A stretch of DNA of 33,275 bases from Candidatus Gastranaerophilales bacterium. GTDB taxonomy: Bacteria; Cyanobacteriota; Vampirovibrionia; Gastranaerophilales; Gastranaerophilaceae. Of this stretch, positions 24,988-33,275 are shown one piece after another. The stretch spans positions 1 through 33,275 of the forward strand of contig UNSK01000021.1 in assembly GCA_900552525.1 (NCBI GenBank). Reading direction: 5' to 3'. Within the stretch, counting starts at the first letter, position 1. The number at the start of each line of letters is the position of its first letter. The translations under genes were made by a program, and so were the position numbers. The notes under the pieces were generated by a model. It saw only the letters and a program-made list of their open reading frames with translations, was not told the origin of the DNA and ran no database searches.

Positions 24988-25782
24988 TCAAACCTCTGCG
25001 GTATTATCAGCAATCATCTTGTATAAAAGGCTAAATGCTTTTTTTAGTTTTCTAGAAACCTGCATTTGCGTCAGTCCCAGTTTATCCGCAATTTCTTTCT
25101 GGTTTAAGTCGCCGTAATAATAAAGTTTTACAAGATACTGTGACTCTTCAGGAAGCTTGTCTATTACATCTCTTAGAATAATTTTTGTATCCTCAAGATC
25201 TCTGTACTCATCATAGTTATCATTTGCCAGAATTTCTTCATAACCGAGATTATCAGCGTCTGCAGTATAAAGATCTTCAAGTGAAAGAGTAGATTTTCTT
25301 CTATCAGCCTGAAGAGCAAAATCAATCGCTCTTGGAGAAACCTTTAATGCTTCAGCTACGTCATCGTTTGTTAGTTCATTTAATTCATCAAATGTTAATG
25401 CTCTGGTAAAAGAATTGATACGATATGTAAGTTCTTGTATATGTCTGGGAACGCGTATTGTATTAAGTTTATCTCTGAGATAATGTTTCATTTCTCCAAT
25501 AATTAAGTATCCTGCATAGATTTTGAAATTATCATTAACATCTTGAGAATAACTGTCAATTGCTTTAAGAAGTCCTATAGAACCTGCCTGAATCATATCA
25601 TCAATAGGGTCATAAGAACGTCTGGCAATTGTTTTAGCGATGCGTTTAATTACAGGAAGCATTCTGGTAACAATTAAGGCTTTTGCTTTTGCTTTTTTAT
25701 ATTTATCAGAAGCCGAGTGGTATTCTTTAAGCCACTCTGAGATTAATTCATACGTTCTGTACTCATTGCTTTTTTTAGGCAA
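24988..25782 (-). CDS. group 3 RNA polymerase sigma factor, SigF/SigB-like
   Basis: Sigma-70-family factor lacking region 1. Region 2 has DDMIQAGSIGLLKAIDSY, then GYLIIGEMKHYLRDK and the region 3 start IRVPRHIQELTYRI. Region 4 has DKLPEESQYLVKLYYYGDLN and the helix-turn-helix QKEIADKLGLTQMQVSRKLK. The GEMKHYLRDK/IRVPRHIQEL signature is of the SigB/SigF kind; FliA usually has a GAMLDELR-type sequence here. Start choice: the frame is open to a TTG at 25836, but that stretch is the promoter. GGAGAAGG lies 3 bases before a TTG at 25782, giving 264 aa. In cyanobacteria SigF controls type IV pili, which fits the one-base coupling to the prepilin peptidase. Whether it also reads the FliA-type promoters here is open. 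Confidence 0.9.
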   Translation of the reverse strand: MPKKSNEYRTYELISEWLKEYHSASDKYKKAKAKALIVTRMLPVIKRIAKTIARRSYDPIDDMIQAGSIGLLKAIDSYSQDVNDNFKIYAGYLIIGEMKHYLRDKLNTIRVPRHIQELTYRINSFTRALTFDELNELTNDDVAEALKVSPRAIDFALQADRRKSTLSLEDLYTADADNLGYEEILANDNYDEYRDLEDTKIILRDVIDKLPEESQYLVKLYYYGDLNQKEIADKLGLTQMQVSRKLKKAFSLLYKMIADNTAEV

Positions 25783-25807
25783 AATCCTTCTCCACTTCGT
25801 ATAACGT

Positions 25808-25836
25808 ATAATAGCATGAGAATGACGTATTATCAA
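25808..25836 (-). promoter_or_regulatory. internal promoter of the sigma factor gene
   Basis: On the minus strand TTGATA (25836-25831), exactly 17 bases, then TATTAT (25813-25808): one mismatch in each hexamer. The start is expected near 25801, about 19 bases before the TTG start codon with its GGAGAAGG site. Confidence 0.65.
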
Positions 25837-25839
25837 TTT

Positions 25840-26256
25840 CTAATTAGATTTTTTTATTTGATTTTCCAGTGCTTCAAGTTCACGTTTAACAGCAGCGCTA
25901 TATGCTTGCTTTAAATCATCAACAATCTTCATTGTTTCTTCAAGCTTTGTTTTTATAGTTTCAATTGTGACGTGTTCCTTTAAGTCCAGCTTAGAAGCGA
26001 GAACCTTTGCTTCTTGGGTACAGATATAGCCTTCATTGTATTGATTTTTTGATTTTTGTAAGATTTCAATGCTGTCATTACGTCCGTCGTTCAAAATAGT
26101 TCTGATATTGTCAGAGAAAGTTTTAGCGAAGTCTATATTTTTCTTAGTAGGACTTTTAGCAGCTTCTTTAGCCAGCTCAAATCCTTTTTGCATTGTTTCA
26201 TTATATTTTATTTTCGAACTAAATGTTGTATTGTTTGTGATTGGGTTAACTTTCAT
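25840..26256 (-). CDS. unknown small helical protein, 138 aa
   Basis: No recognised domain. The first 15 residues (MKVNPITNNTTFSSK) are polar with an isolated Phe, followed by an all-helical, Lys/Glu-rich protein (for example TIETIKTKLEETMKIVDDLK and AAVKRELEALENQIKK). No signal peptide. Two Met codons are possible; AGGA lies 10 bases before the second (26256) and almost touches the first, so I use 26256. It lies 23 bases after the MlaE-like gene. The N-terminal tag resembles those of other proteins in this window (see findings). Confidence 0.75.
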   Translation of the reverse strand: MKVNPITNNTTFSSKIKYNETMQKGFELAKEAAKSPTKKNIDFAKTFSDNIRTILNDGRNDSIEILQKSKNQYNEGYICTQEAKVLASKLDLKEHVTIETIKTKLEETMKIVDDLKQAYSAAVKRELEALENQIKKSN

Positions 26257-26279
26257 TTTACACATATCCTTTCTTTATA

Positions 26280-27011
26280 TTACAAATAAAAAATCAAGTT
26301 TATTAGAAAATCTGCAATCAGCATATACACTGTTGACAGTACAGCTGCTTTAGTAGTGGATTCACCGACATCTTTTGCTCCGCCTTTTGTTTCATACCCT
26401 TGTGTTGCGCAGACAAGTGCAATAAGCACTCCAAAAACGAATCCCTTTAGCAGACTTATATAAATATCTCTGGCACTCAGCCATAACCAGACCGAGTTTA
26501 TATACCTTGCAGGATGAAGATGAATTGTTGCGTTTGAAACCAGAAGTCCTCCAGTAATTCCGACTAATTCTGCGATAAGCACCACCATTGGGACAGTAAT
26601 AGCAGCTGCAAGTATTCTTGGCGCAAAATAGTATCCGACAGGTTCTACCTTCAATGTTTTTATGGCGTCTACCTGTGATGTAACCTGCATATTTGCAATT
26701 TCCGCAGAAATTGCAGTTCCCGCTCTGGCGCCGATTGCAAGAGCAACGAAGCCCGGCGCAATTTCTCTTATCATAACAACTGCAATAGAGCCTCCGACAT
26801 ATGCTTCAGCACCGGACATTAAAAATTGCTTGGAAACCTGAATTGCTATAACTGCTGCAGAAACAAATGCAATTACAAGGGATATAAGCAGTGAATCATA
26901 ACTTATAGCAGCTGCCTGAGCGAGTACATGGCTTACTCTTGACCGTCCTGTTACAAGGTAGTAAATACTCTTATATAAATTATTTACACATTTTCCGAAA
27001 AAACTAATCAT
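26280..27011 (-). CDS. mlaE: MlaE-family ABC transporter permease (lipid trafficking)
   Basis: A 243-aa membrane protein with 5-6 hydrophobic segments and the MlaE family core: GGSIAVVMIREIAPGFVAL, IGARAGTAISAEIANMQVTSQVDA, and LKGFVFGVLIALVCATQGYETKGGA with DVGESTT. MlaE permeases, with an MlaF ATPase and an MlaD/MCE protein, move phospholipids between inner and outer membranes; cyanobacterial relatives also serve import into thylakoids or plastids. This implies a diderm envelope. Neither ATPase nor MCE protein lies beside it. It overlaps the upstream aminotransferase gene by eight bases, so the two are cotranscribed. Confidence 0.92.
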   Translation of the reverse strand: MISFFGKCVNNLYKSIYYLVTGRSRVSHVLAQAAAISYDSLLISLVIAFVSAAVIAIQVSKQFLMSGAEAYVGGSIAVVMIREIAPGFVALAIGARAGTAISAEIANMQVTSQVDAIKTLKVEPVGYYFAPRILAAAITVPMVVLIAELVGITGGLLVSNATIHLHPARYINSVWLWLSARDIYISLLKGFVFGVLIALVCATQGYETKGGAKDVGESTTKAAVLSTVYMLIADFLINLIFYL

Positions 27012-27912
27012 AAACCGGCATGCACCATTCTTTATACTTTTCGACTTTACCTCTCACTACATCAAAGTAAAGAGATTGAATCTGTTTTGTAATTGCGCCA
27101 ACCTTTTCATTACTTACTTCCCTGTGGTCAATGCTTTCAACAGGAACAATCTGGGCTCCAGTGCCGCAGCAGAAAACTTCATCAGCCGCGTAAAGTTCAG
27201 TTCTGTCAATAGGTCTTTCTTTAACAGGAATTCCGAGTTCTCTTGCAAGTTCTATTACAGTATTCCTTGTAACTCCGACGAGAATATCATCTGTAGTACT
27301 TGATGTAACAAGAGTTCCGTTCATTACAAGAAATATGTTCATAGCAGAGCCTTCTGTAACCTGACCTGACTCAGAGAGAACAACAGCATCATCAAAGCCG
27401 GCTTCGTGTGCATCAGTTTTAATAAGCGCAGAGTTAGCATAAGCTCCGCTTACTTTTGCTCTTGGAGGTATCGCATTATCAGAAGTTCTTCTCCAGCTTG
27501 AAACGCAAAGTTTTAACGCACCGTCAAAATAATCTCCGAATGGAGTTGTGAAGATTAAAAACGAGTCTTCGTTGTCAGTCAGCGTCGGGCCGACCTTTTG
27601 AGAAGATTTATAAAGCGTCGGGCGTATGTAAACATCGGTTTGATAAGCATTTTTGCGGAGTAAATCTCTTGTAATTTGTGCATACTCTTCTAATGTGTAC
27701 GGACTTTTCATCCACATAACTTTTGCACTTCTGAGAAGTCTTTCGTAATGTTCTTTAACCCTGAAAGCATACAGCTGGTTTTCATCTTTATTATAGTAAG
27801 CTCTTATCCCTTCAAAAACAGAGGTCCCGTAGAGAAAAGCATGTGTCCTGACAGGTATTACCGCTTTATCAGCCTCTACATATTCCCCGTTCATAAAAAC
27901 ATATTCTGCCAT
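27004..27912 (-). CDS. ilvE: branched-chain amino acid aminotransferase, ~300-aa class
   Basis: PLP fold type IV aminotransferase for the last step of Val, Leu and Ile synthesis. Features: HAFLYGTSVFEGIRAY near the N-terminus, likely PLP-Lys153 in RAKVSGAYANSALI, Glu187 in SGQVTEGSAMNIF, and FCCGTGAQIVPV near the C-terminus. Length (302 aa) matches the E. coli IlvE type. D-amino-acid aminotransferase and ADC lyase share the fold, but the FEGIRAY motif favours IlvE. GGAGG lies 6 bases before the ATG. It heads the minus-strand group mlaE, small unknown, sigma, pilD. A second aminotransferase of the other size class lies at 28727-29761. Confidence 0.92.
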   Translation of the reverse strand: MAEYVFMNGEYVEADKAVIPVRTHAFLYGTSVFEGIRAYYNKDENQLYAFRVKEHYERLLRSAKVMWMKSPYTLEEYAQITRDLLRKNAYQTDVYIRPTLYKSSQKVGPTLTDNEDSFLIFTTPFGDYFDGALKLCVSSWRRTSDNAIPPRAKVSGAYANSALIKTDAHEAGFDDAVVLSESGQVTEGSAMNIFLVMNGTLVTSSTTDDILVGVTRNTVIELARELGIPVKERPIDRTELYAADEVFCCGTGAQIVPVESIDHREVSNEKVGAITKQIQSLYFDVVRGKVEKYKEWCMPVYD

Positions 27913-27966
27913 TAAACCTCCTGTTTTCTTTATTTTACTACAAGTATGAATTAGGAAATGTTTGTT

Positions 27967-27981
27967 GTTACATTTTGTAAC
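27967..27981. promoter_or_regulatory. inverted repeat between divergent genes, candidate operator
   Basis: GTTACA, three bases, TGTAAC in the 128-base space between ilvE (minus) and the EF-hand-like gene (plus). The half-site resembles the TTGTAACAA element upstream of both FliA-type promoters. No regulator is identified. Confidence 0.35.
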
Positions 27982-28040
27982 GCAAAAAGCAATTTTTATT
28001 ATTTTAGAGTTTTTATATAAGTATAGTGTGGAGGTATTTT

Positions 28041-28730
28041 ATGTTTGAAGTGAATAACGGAGTTGCTAAGATTGATGGTTCAAGGGGTAAATACGATGGG
28101 GGTAAATACGAAAGTAAAGTATCAGATCCATCGGTTAGATATGGACGCAACGCTGTTGAGAACTATTATACATATGTAGAACATCCTATTGTTACAGATA
28201 AAATGACACCTGCACCTATTCTGGATTTCGGGCTTAATCCGGATGCAGCAGAAAAAAATGCTGATAAACTGGAAAGATTTTTGAAAGAAAACGATGAGTA
28301 TTTGAAAGCACTTCCGCCGCTGGAGTTTGAATACCGTTATATGCCGGTAATGCCTAAAGGTCAGGTCGATAAAAAAGCTGTTCTGGGTGCAGCTTATGAA
28401 GAAATGGGGCAAACAAAAGAAATGAGCGTAGAGGAGATGGATCATAGATTTGCACCGGACGAGAATTTTACATCCAGAGCTCTTGATATTAATAAAGATG
28501 GAAAAATTGATATCGCAGAATACAGCACAAGTATCCTTGCAGCAGATATGCTTAGCAAATCAAGTACTCCTAATCCGGCAAATATTGATGGAACAATAAA
28601 TAAAAACGGATTTAATGCAGTTCTTGCATATACACAGAAAAGTAAAGCCGAAGCCGCTGCAAAGTTATATTCAAATATTTATAATACCTATAATCTTGGC
28701 GAAGCAAAGAATGATTTTAAAGCAGACTAA
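28041..28730 (+). CDS. unknown protein with EF-hand-like calcium loop, 229 aa
   Basis: The only recognisable element is a near-canonical EF-hand loop at about residues 147-160 (LDINKDGKIDIAEY: D-x-N-x-D-G-x-I-D-x-x-E), followed about 25 residues later by a weaker second copy (NIDGTINKNGF). This suggests a calcium-binding EF-hand or dockerin-like pair. The rest is soluble and charged. No signal peptide. A short near-tandem repeat GKYDGGKYE occurs at about 15-23. The frame also opens at a GTG at 28026, but GGAGG lies 6 bases before the ATG at 28041. It converges on the second aminotransferase with a 4-base overlap. Confidence 0.85.
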   Translation: MFEVNNGVAKIDGSRGKYDGGKYESKVSDPSVRYGRNAVENYYTYVEHPIVTDKMTPAPILDFGLNPDAAEKNADKLERFLKENDEYLKALPPLEFEYRYMPVMPKGQVDKKAVLGAAYEEMGQTKEMSVEEMDHRFAPDENFTSRALDINKDGKIDIAEYSTSILAADMLSKSSTPNPANIDGTINKNGFNAVLAYTQKSKAEAAAKLYSNIYNTYNLGEAKNDFKAD

Positions 28731-29761
28731 GCTATTTCTTTAATCCATCCTTCAGGAGCTTCGATACGCCCCATTTGTATTCCTGTGAGAGTATCATACA
28801 ATTTTTGTGTAATCGGGCCCATTTTATCCATACCAGACGGGAATAGGATTTCCTTTCCGTGGTCGACAACTTTTCCAACAGGAGAAAGTACTGCAGCAGT
28901 TCCGCATAAAGCGCATTCTGCAAAATCTTTTACTTCACTAAATGGAATTTCTCTTTCTTCTGCTTTCAATCCAAGATAATGTTCTGCAACATACATTAAT
29001 GAACGTCTTGTTATAGACGGCAATATAGTATTTGATTTTGGTGTAACGACCTTGTTATCTTTGGTTACGAAAATAATATTAGCACCTCCGGTTTCTTCAA
29101 CCTTAGTTCTGGTAGCAGAATCAAGATACATGTTTTCGTTGTACCCCTGTTTATGAGCATCAACGATAGCATGAAGGCTCATTGCATAGTTTAAACCGGC
29201 TTTGATATGCCCTGTTCCGTGAGGAGCAGCCCTGTCAAAGTCAGGTACTCTAAGCGCAATAGGTTTTGCCCCGCCTTTAAAATAAGGTCCTACCGGCGAT
29301 GTAAAAATTCTGAATTGGAATTCATCAGCAGGTTTAACACCCATTACAGGATTAATTCCGAACATATAAGGTCTTATGTATAAAGATGCTCCGGAACCGT
29401 ATGGAGGAACGTAATCAATATTCTTTTTAACTGTTTCAACAACCGCGTCAACAAATCTGTCTTCAGGAAAAACAGCCATTTCTAAATATCTGCAGGTGTC
29501 AGCCATTCTTTTTGCATTCAAATCCGGACGGAAGCAGACAACTTTTCCGTTTTCTGTTCTATATGCTTTCATCCCCTCAAAACAAGTCTGAGCGTATTGT
29601 AAAACGCAAGCACATTCGTTCATTGTAATATTTTCATCTGTTGTAATTGTGCCTTCGTCCCATTTGCCGTCTTTAAAATTAGCGACAAAACGATAATCTG
29701 TTTTCATATATCCGAAACCAAGATTAGCCCAGTCAATATTTTTCTTTTCAAGTGTATTCAT
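28727..29761 (-). CDS. ilvE: branched-chain amino acid aminotransferase, ~340-aa class
   Basis: Fold type IV PLP aminotransferase of the longer, eukaryote-like BCAT class (344 aa). Features: ACVLQYAQTCFEGMKAYR, RYLEMAVFPEDRF, likely PLP-Lys187 in HGTGHIKAGLNYAMSLHA, the YLDSATRTKVEETGGANI block with catalytic-site Glu, and TITRRSL-like PSITRRSLMYVAEHYLG. It should interconvert Val, Leu and Ile with their keto acids. AGGAGGAAGG lies 6 bases before the ATG. It is transcribed alone, from the non-coding region that also precedes fliD divergently. The presence of both BCAT classes within 1 kb is unusual. Confidence 0.93.
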   Translation of the reverse strand: MNTLEKKNIDWANLGFGYMKTDYRFVANFKDGKWDEGTITTDENITMNECACVLQYAQTCFEGMKAYRTENGKVVCFRPDLNAKRMADTCRYLEMAVFPEDRFVDAVVETVKKNIDYVPPYGSGASLYIRPYMFGINPVMGVKPADEFQFRIFTSPVGPYFKGGAKPIALRVPDFDRAAPHGTGHIKAGLNYAMSLHAIVDAHKQGYNENMYLDSATRTKVEETGGANIIFVTKDNKVVTPKSNTILPSITRRSLMYVAEHYLGLKAEEREIPFSEVKDFAECALCGTAAVLSPVGKVVDHGKEILFPSGMDKMGPITQKLYDTLTGIQMGRIEAPEGWIKEIA

Positions 29762-29788
29762 TGCAGCCTTCCTCCTAAATTCTTTTTT

Positions 29789-29794
29789 ATTATA
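29789..29794 (-). promoter_or_regulatory. possible -10 box of the second aminotransferase gene
   Basis: A perfect TATAAT on the minus strand, 27 bases before the ATG, leaves room for a 5' leader carrying AGGAGG. No good -35 box at 17 bases. The nearest palindrome (29849-29872) is 55 bases upstream. Confidence 0.4.
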
Positions 29795-29848
29795 CTATAA
29801 AATTTTTGATGAAGAAACACGGGTAAAAACATTAAAAAAACTATAAAC

Positions 29849-29872
29849 ATAACATTTTGTGTAAAATGTTAT
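29849..29872. repeat. palindrome copy 1, candidate operator
   Basis: Arms ATAACATTTT and AAAATGTTAT (perfect, 10 bp) with a GTGT centre. It lies in the space between the aminotransferase (minus) and fliD (plus). The same 24 bp occurs inverted at 29990-30013. Confidence 0.7.
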
Positions 29873-29989
29873 ATTATGATTCGTTACCAATTAAATTATA
29901 GCATACCTTTTATATCTTGTGAACCCCTATAAAATTTTTTATTAAAAAAATGTAAACTTTGCTATGAGAGATTTTACACAAAATTTTAC

Positions 29990-30013
29990 ATAACATTTTA
30001 CACAAAATGTTAT
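29990..30013. repeat. palindrome copy 2 (inverted relative to copy 1)
   Basis: Same arms ATAACATTTT and AAAATGTTAT with an ACAC centre, i.e. the exact reverse complement of copy 1. A further core ATTTTACACAAAAT lies at 29971-29984 and again at 29995-30008 within this copy, 24 bases apart, giving three copies of the 14-mer in this gap. Confidence 0.7.
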
Positions 30014-30150
30014 CCCAACGTAGATTAATTTTTTGAAAAAAGGATTAGTCGAACGGGAAATAAAAGCATAGCTGCGTATTTTCGCAACCAGATATAAAAT
30101 CTCTAAACGACGACGAAAACATTCTAATACGTTACTTTTAGTTTGGAGTA

Positions 30151-30187
30151 GGTAATTGGCTGCGCTTATAGCCATTACCTTTTTCTT
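30151..30187 (+). terminator. intrinsic terminator just upstream of fliD
   Basis: GGTAATTGGCT (30151-30161) pairs with AGCCATTACC (30170-30179) with one bulged T and an 8-base loop, followed directly by TTTTTCTT. No protein gene on the plus strand ends here, so it must terminate an RNA that begins in the preceding gap. Confidence 0.75.
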
Positions 30188-30245
30188 AAAAAGTCACCCC
30201 AAATCCTCTTACTTTGAGGGAGCAAAATCAAAAAGGTATCAAATA

Positions 30246-33275
<3,030 letters not shown>

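Larger units (their letters stand above)
29967..30187 (+). ncRNA. candidate structured RNA or attenuated leader upstream of fliD
   Basis: The 484 bases between 29762 and 30245 hold no credible protein gene. On the plus strand AGAGATTTTA (29967-29976) is perfectly complementary to TAAAATCTCT (30095-30104). AACGT..ATTA (30017-30027) is complementary to TAATACGTT (30125-30133). TGCG/CGCA form a small hairpin near 30075. The region ends in an intrinsic terminator at 30151-30187. It matches neither 6S, SRP, RNase P, tmRNA nor a c-di-GMP riboswitch as far as I can see. It could be a small RNA or an attenuator leader of fliD; the 5' end is not defined. Confidence 0.35.

Noticed and set aside
24988..25782. 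Calling the sigma factor FliA
   Set aside because: The GEMKHYLRDK and IRVPRHIQEL segments fit the SigB/SigF class better than the usual FliA sequence. Recognition of the FliA-type promoters by it remains possible but is not shown.
29942..30175. 77-aa minus-strand ORF in the gap before fliD
   Set aside because: It starts inside the terminator hairpin, has no ribosome site and an odd hydrophobic/basic composition, and overlaps the palindromes. Likely chance.
30140..30175. Sigma-54 promoter upstream of fliD
   Set aside because: GGC and TGC occur, but not with the GG/GC spacing of the consensus. The bases form a terminator stem instead.
30017..30187. Known RNA families (6S, SRP RNA, c-di-GMP riboswitch) before fliD
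   Set aside because: None of the conserved cores, such as the SRP tetraloop region or the GEMM motif, could be found by eye.

Overview
The window is AT-rich bacterial DNA with tightly packed genes, short spacers and good Shine-Dalgarno sites. It opens with the last 53 codons of a flagellin and closes inside a very large FliD-like flagellar cap gene, so both edges are flagellar. The gene set (group 3 SigF-like sigma factor, prepilin peptidase, MlaE permease, GH13 glucan enzyme, SLC45-like transporter, several large lineage-type hypothetical proteins) reminds me of flagellated Melainabacteria/Vampirovibrionia such as gut Gastranaerophilales. That assignment is recognition from memory and is not proved here.

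Layout. 1-1750: flagellin tail, then an unknown 496-aa protein behind a FliA-type promoter. 1802-6775: plus-strand operon ffh, pth, TPR protein, U32 peptidase. 6770-8824 (minus): large unknown protein with a hydrophobic core. 8952-13636 (plus): era (apparently leaderless), a GH13 branching-enzyme-like protein, a strong terminator, a structured leader with a His-rich 25-codon ORF, and an unknown membrane protein. 13625-17137 (minus): rph, SLC45-like transporter, B12-binding radical SAM protein. 17205-18869 (minus): large acidic Ala/Gly-rich protein behind a second copy of the same FliA-type promoter. 18958-21886 (minus): thioredoxin-fold exported protein, rmlA, small secreted protein, rqcH-like gene. 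21985-23635 (plus): J-domain protein and queE. 23646-27912 (minus): first branched-chain aminotransferase, MlaE permease, small unknown, sigma factor, prepilin peptidase, unknown. 28041-28730 (plus): EF-hand-like protein. 28727-29761 (minus): a second branched-chain aminotransferase of the other size class. 29762-30245: non-coding, with three copies of a 14-bp motif, long-range complementarity and an intrinsic terminator just before fliD. 30246-33275: fliD-like gene, open at the right edge.

The main biological signal is flagellar. Two unknown, probably exported proteins share an almost superimposable upstream block: a TGTAAAG/TTGTAACAA element, then TAAAGTTT and GCCGTAAT boxes at identical spacing. 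This places them in the late flagellar regulon beside flagellin. The cap protein itself has three flagellin_IN-like repeats, a Thr-rich linker, a GLUG-repeat region and two long perfect AGT microsatellites encoding poly-Ser. Together these suggest a decorated, rapidly evolving flagellar tip and additional flagellum-linked exported proteins.
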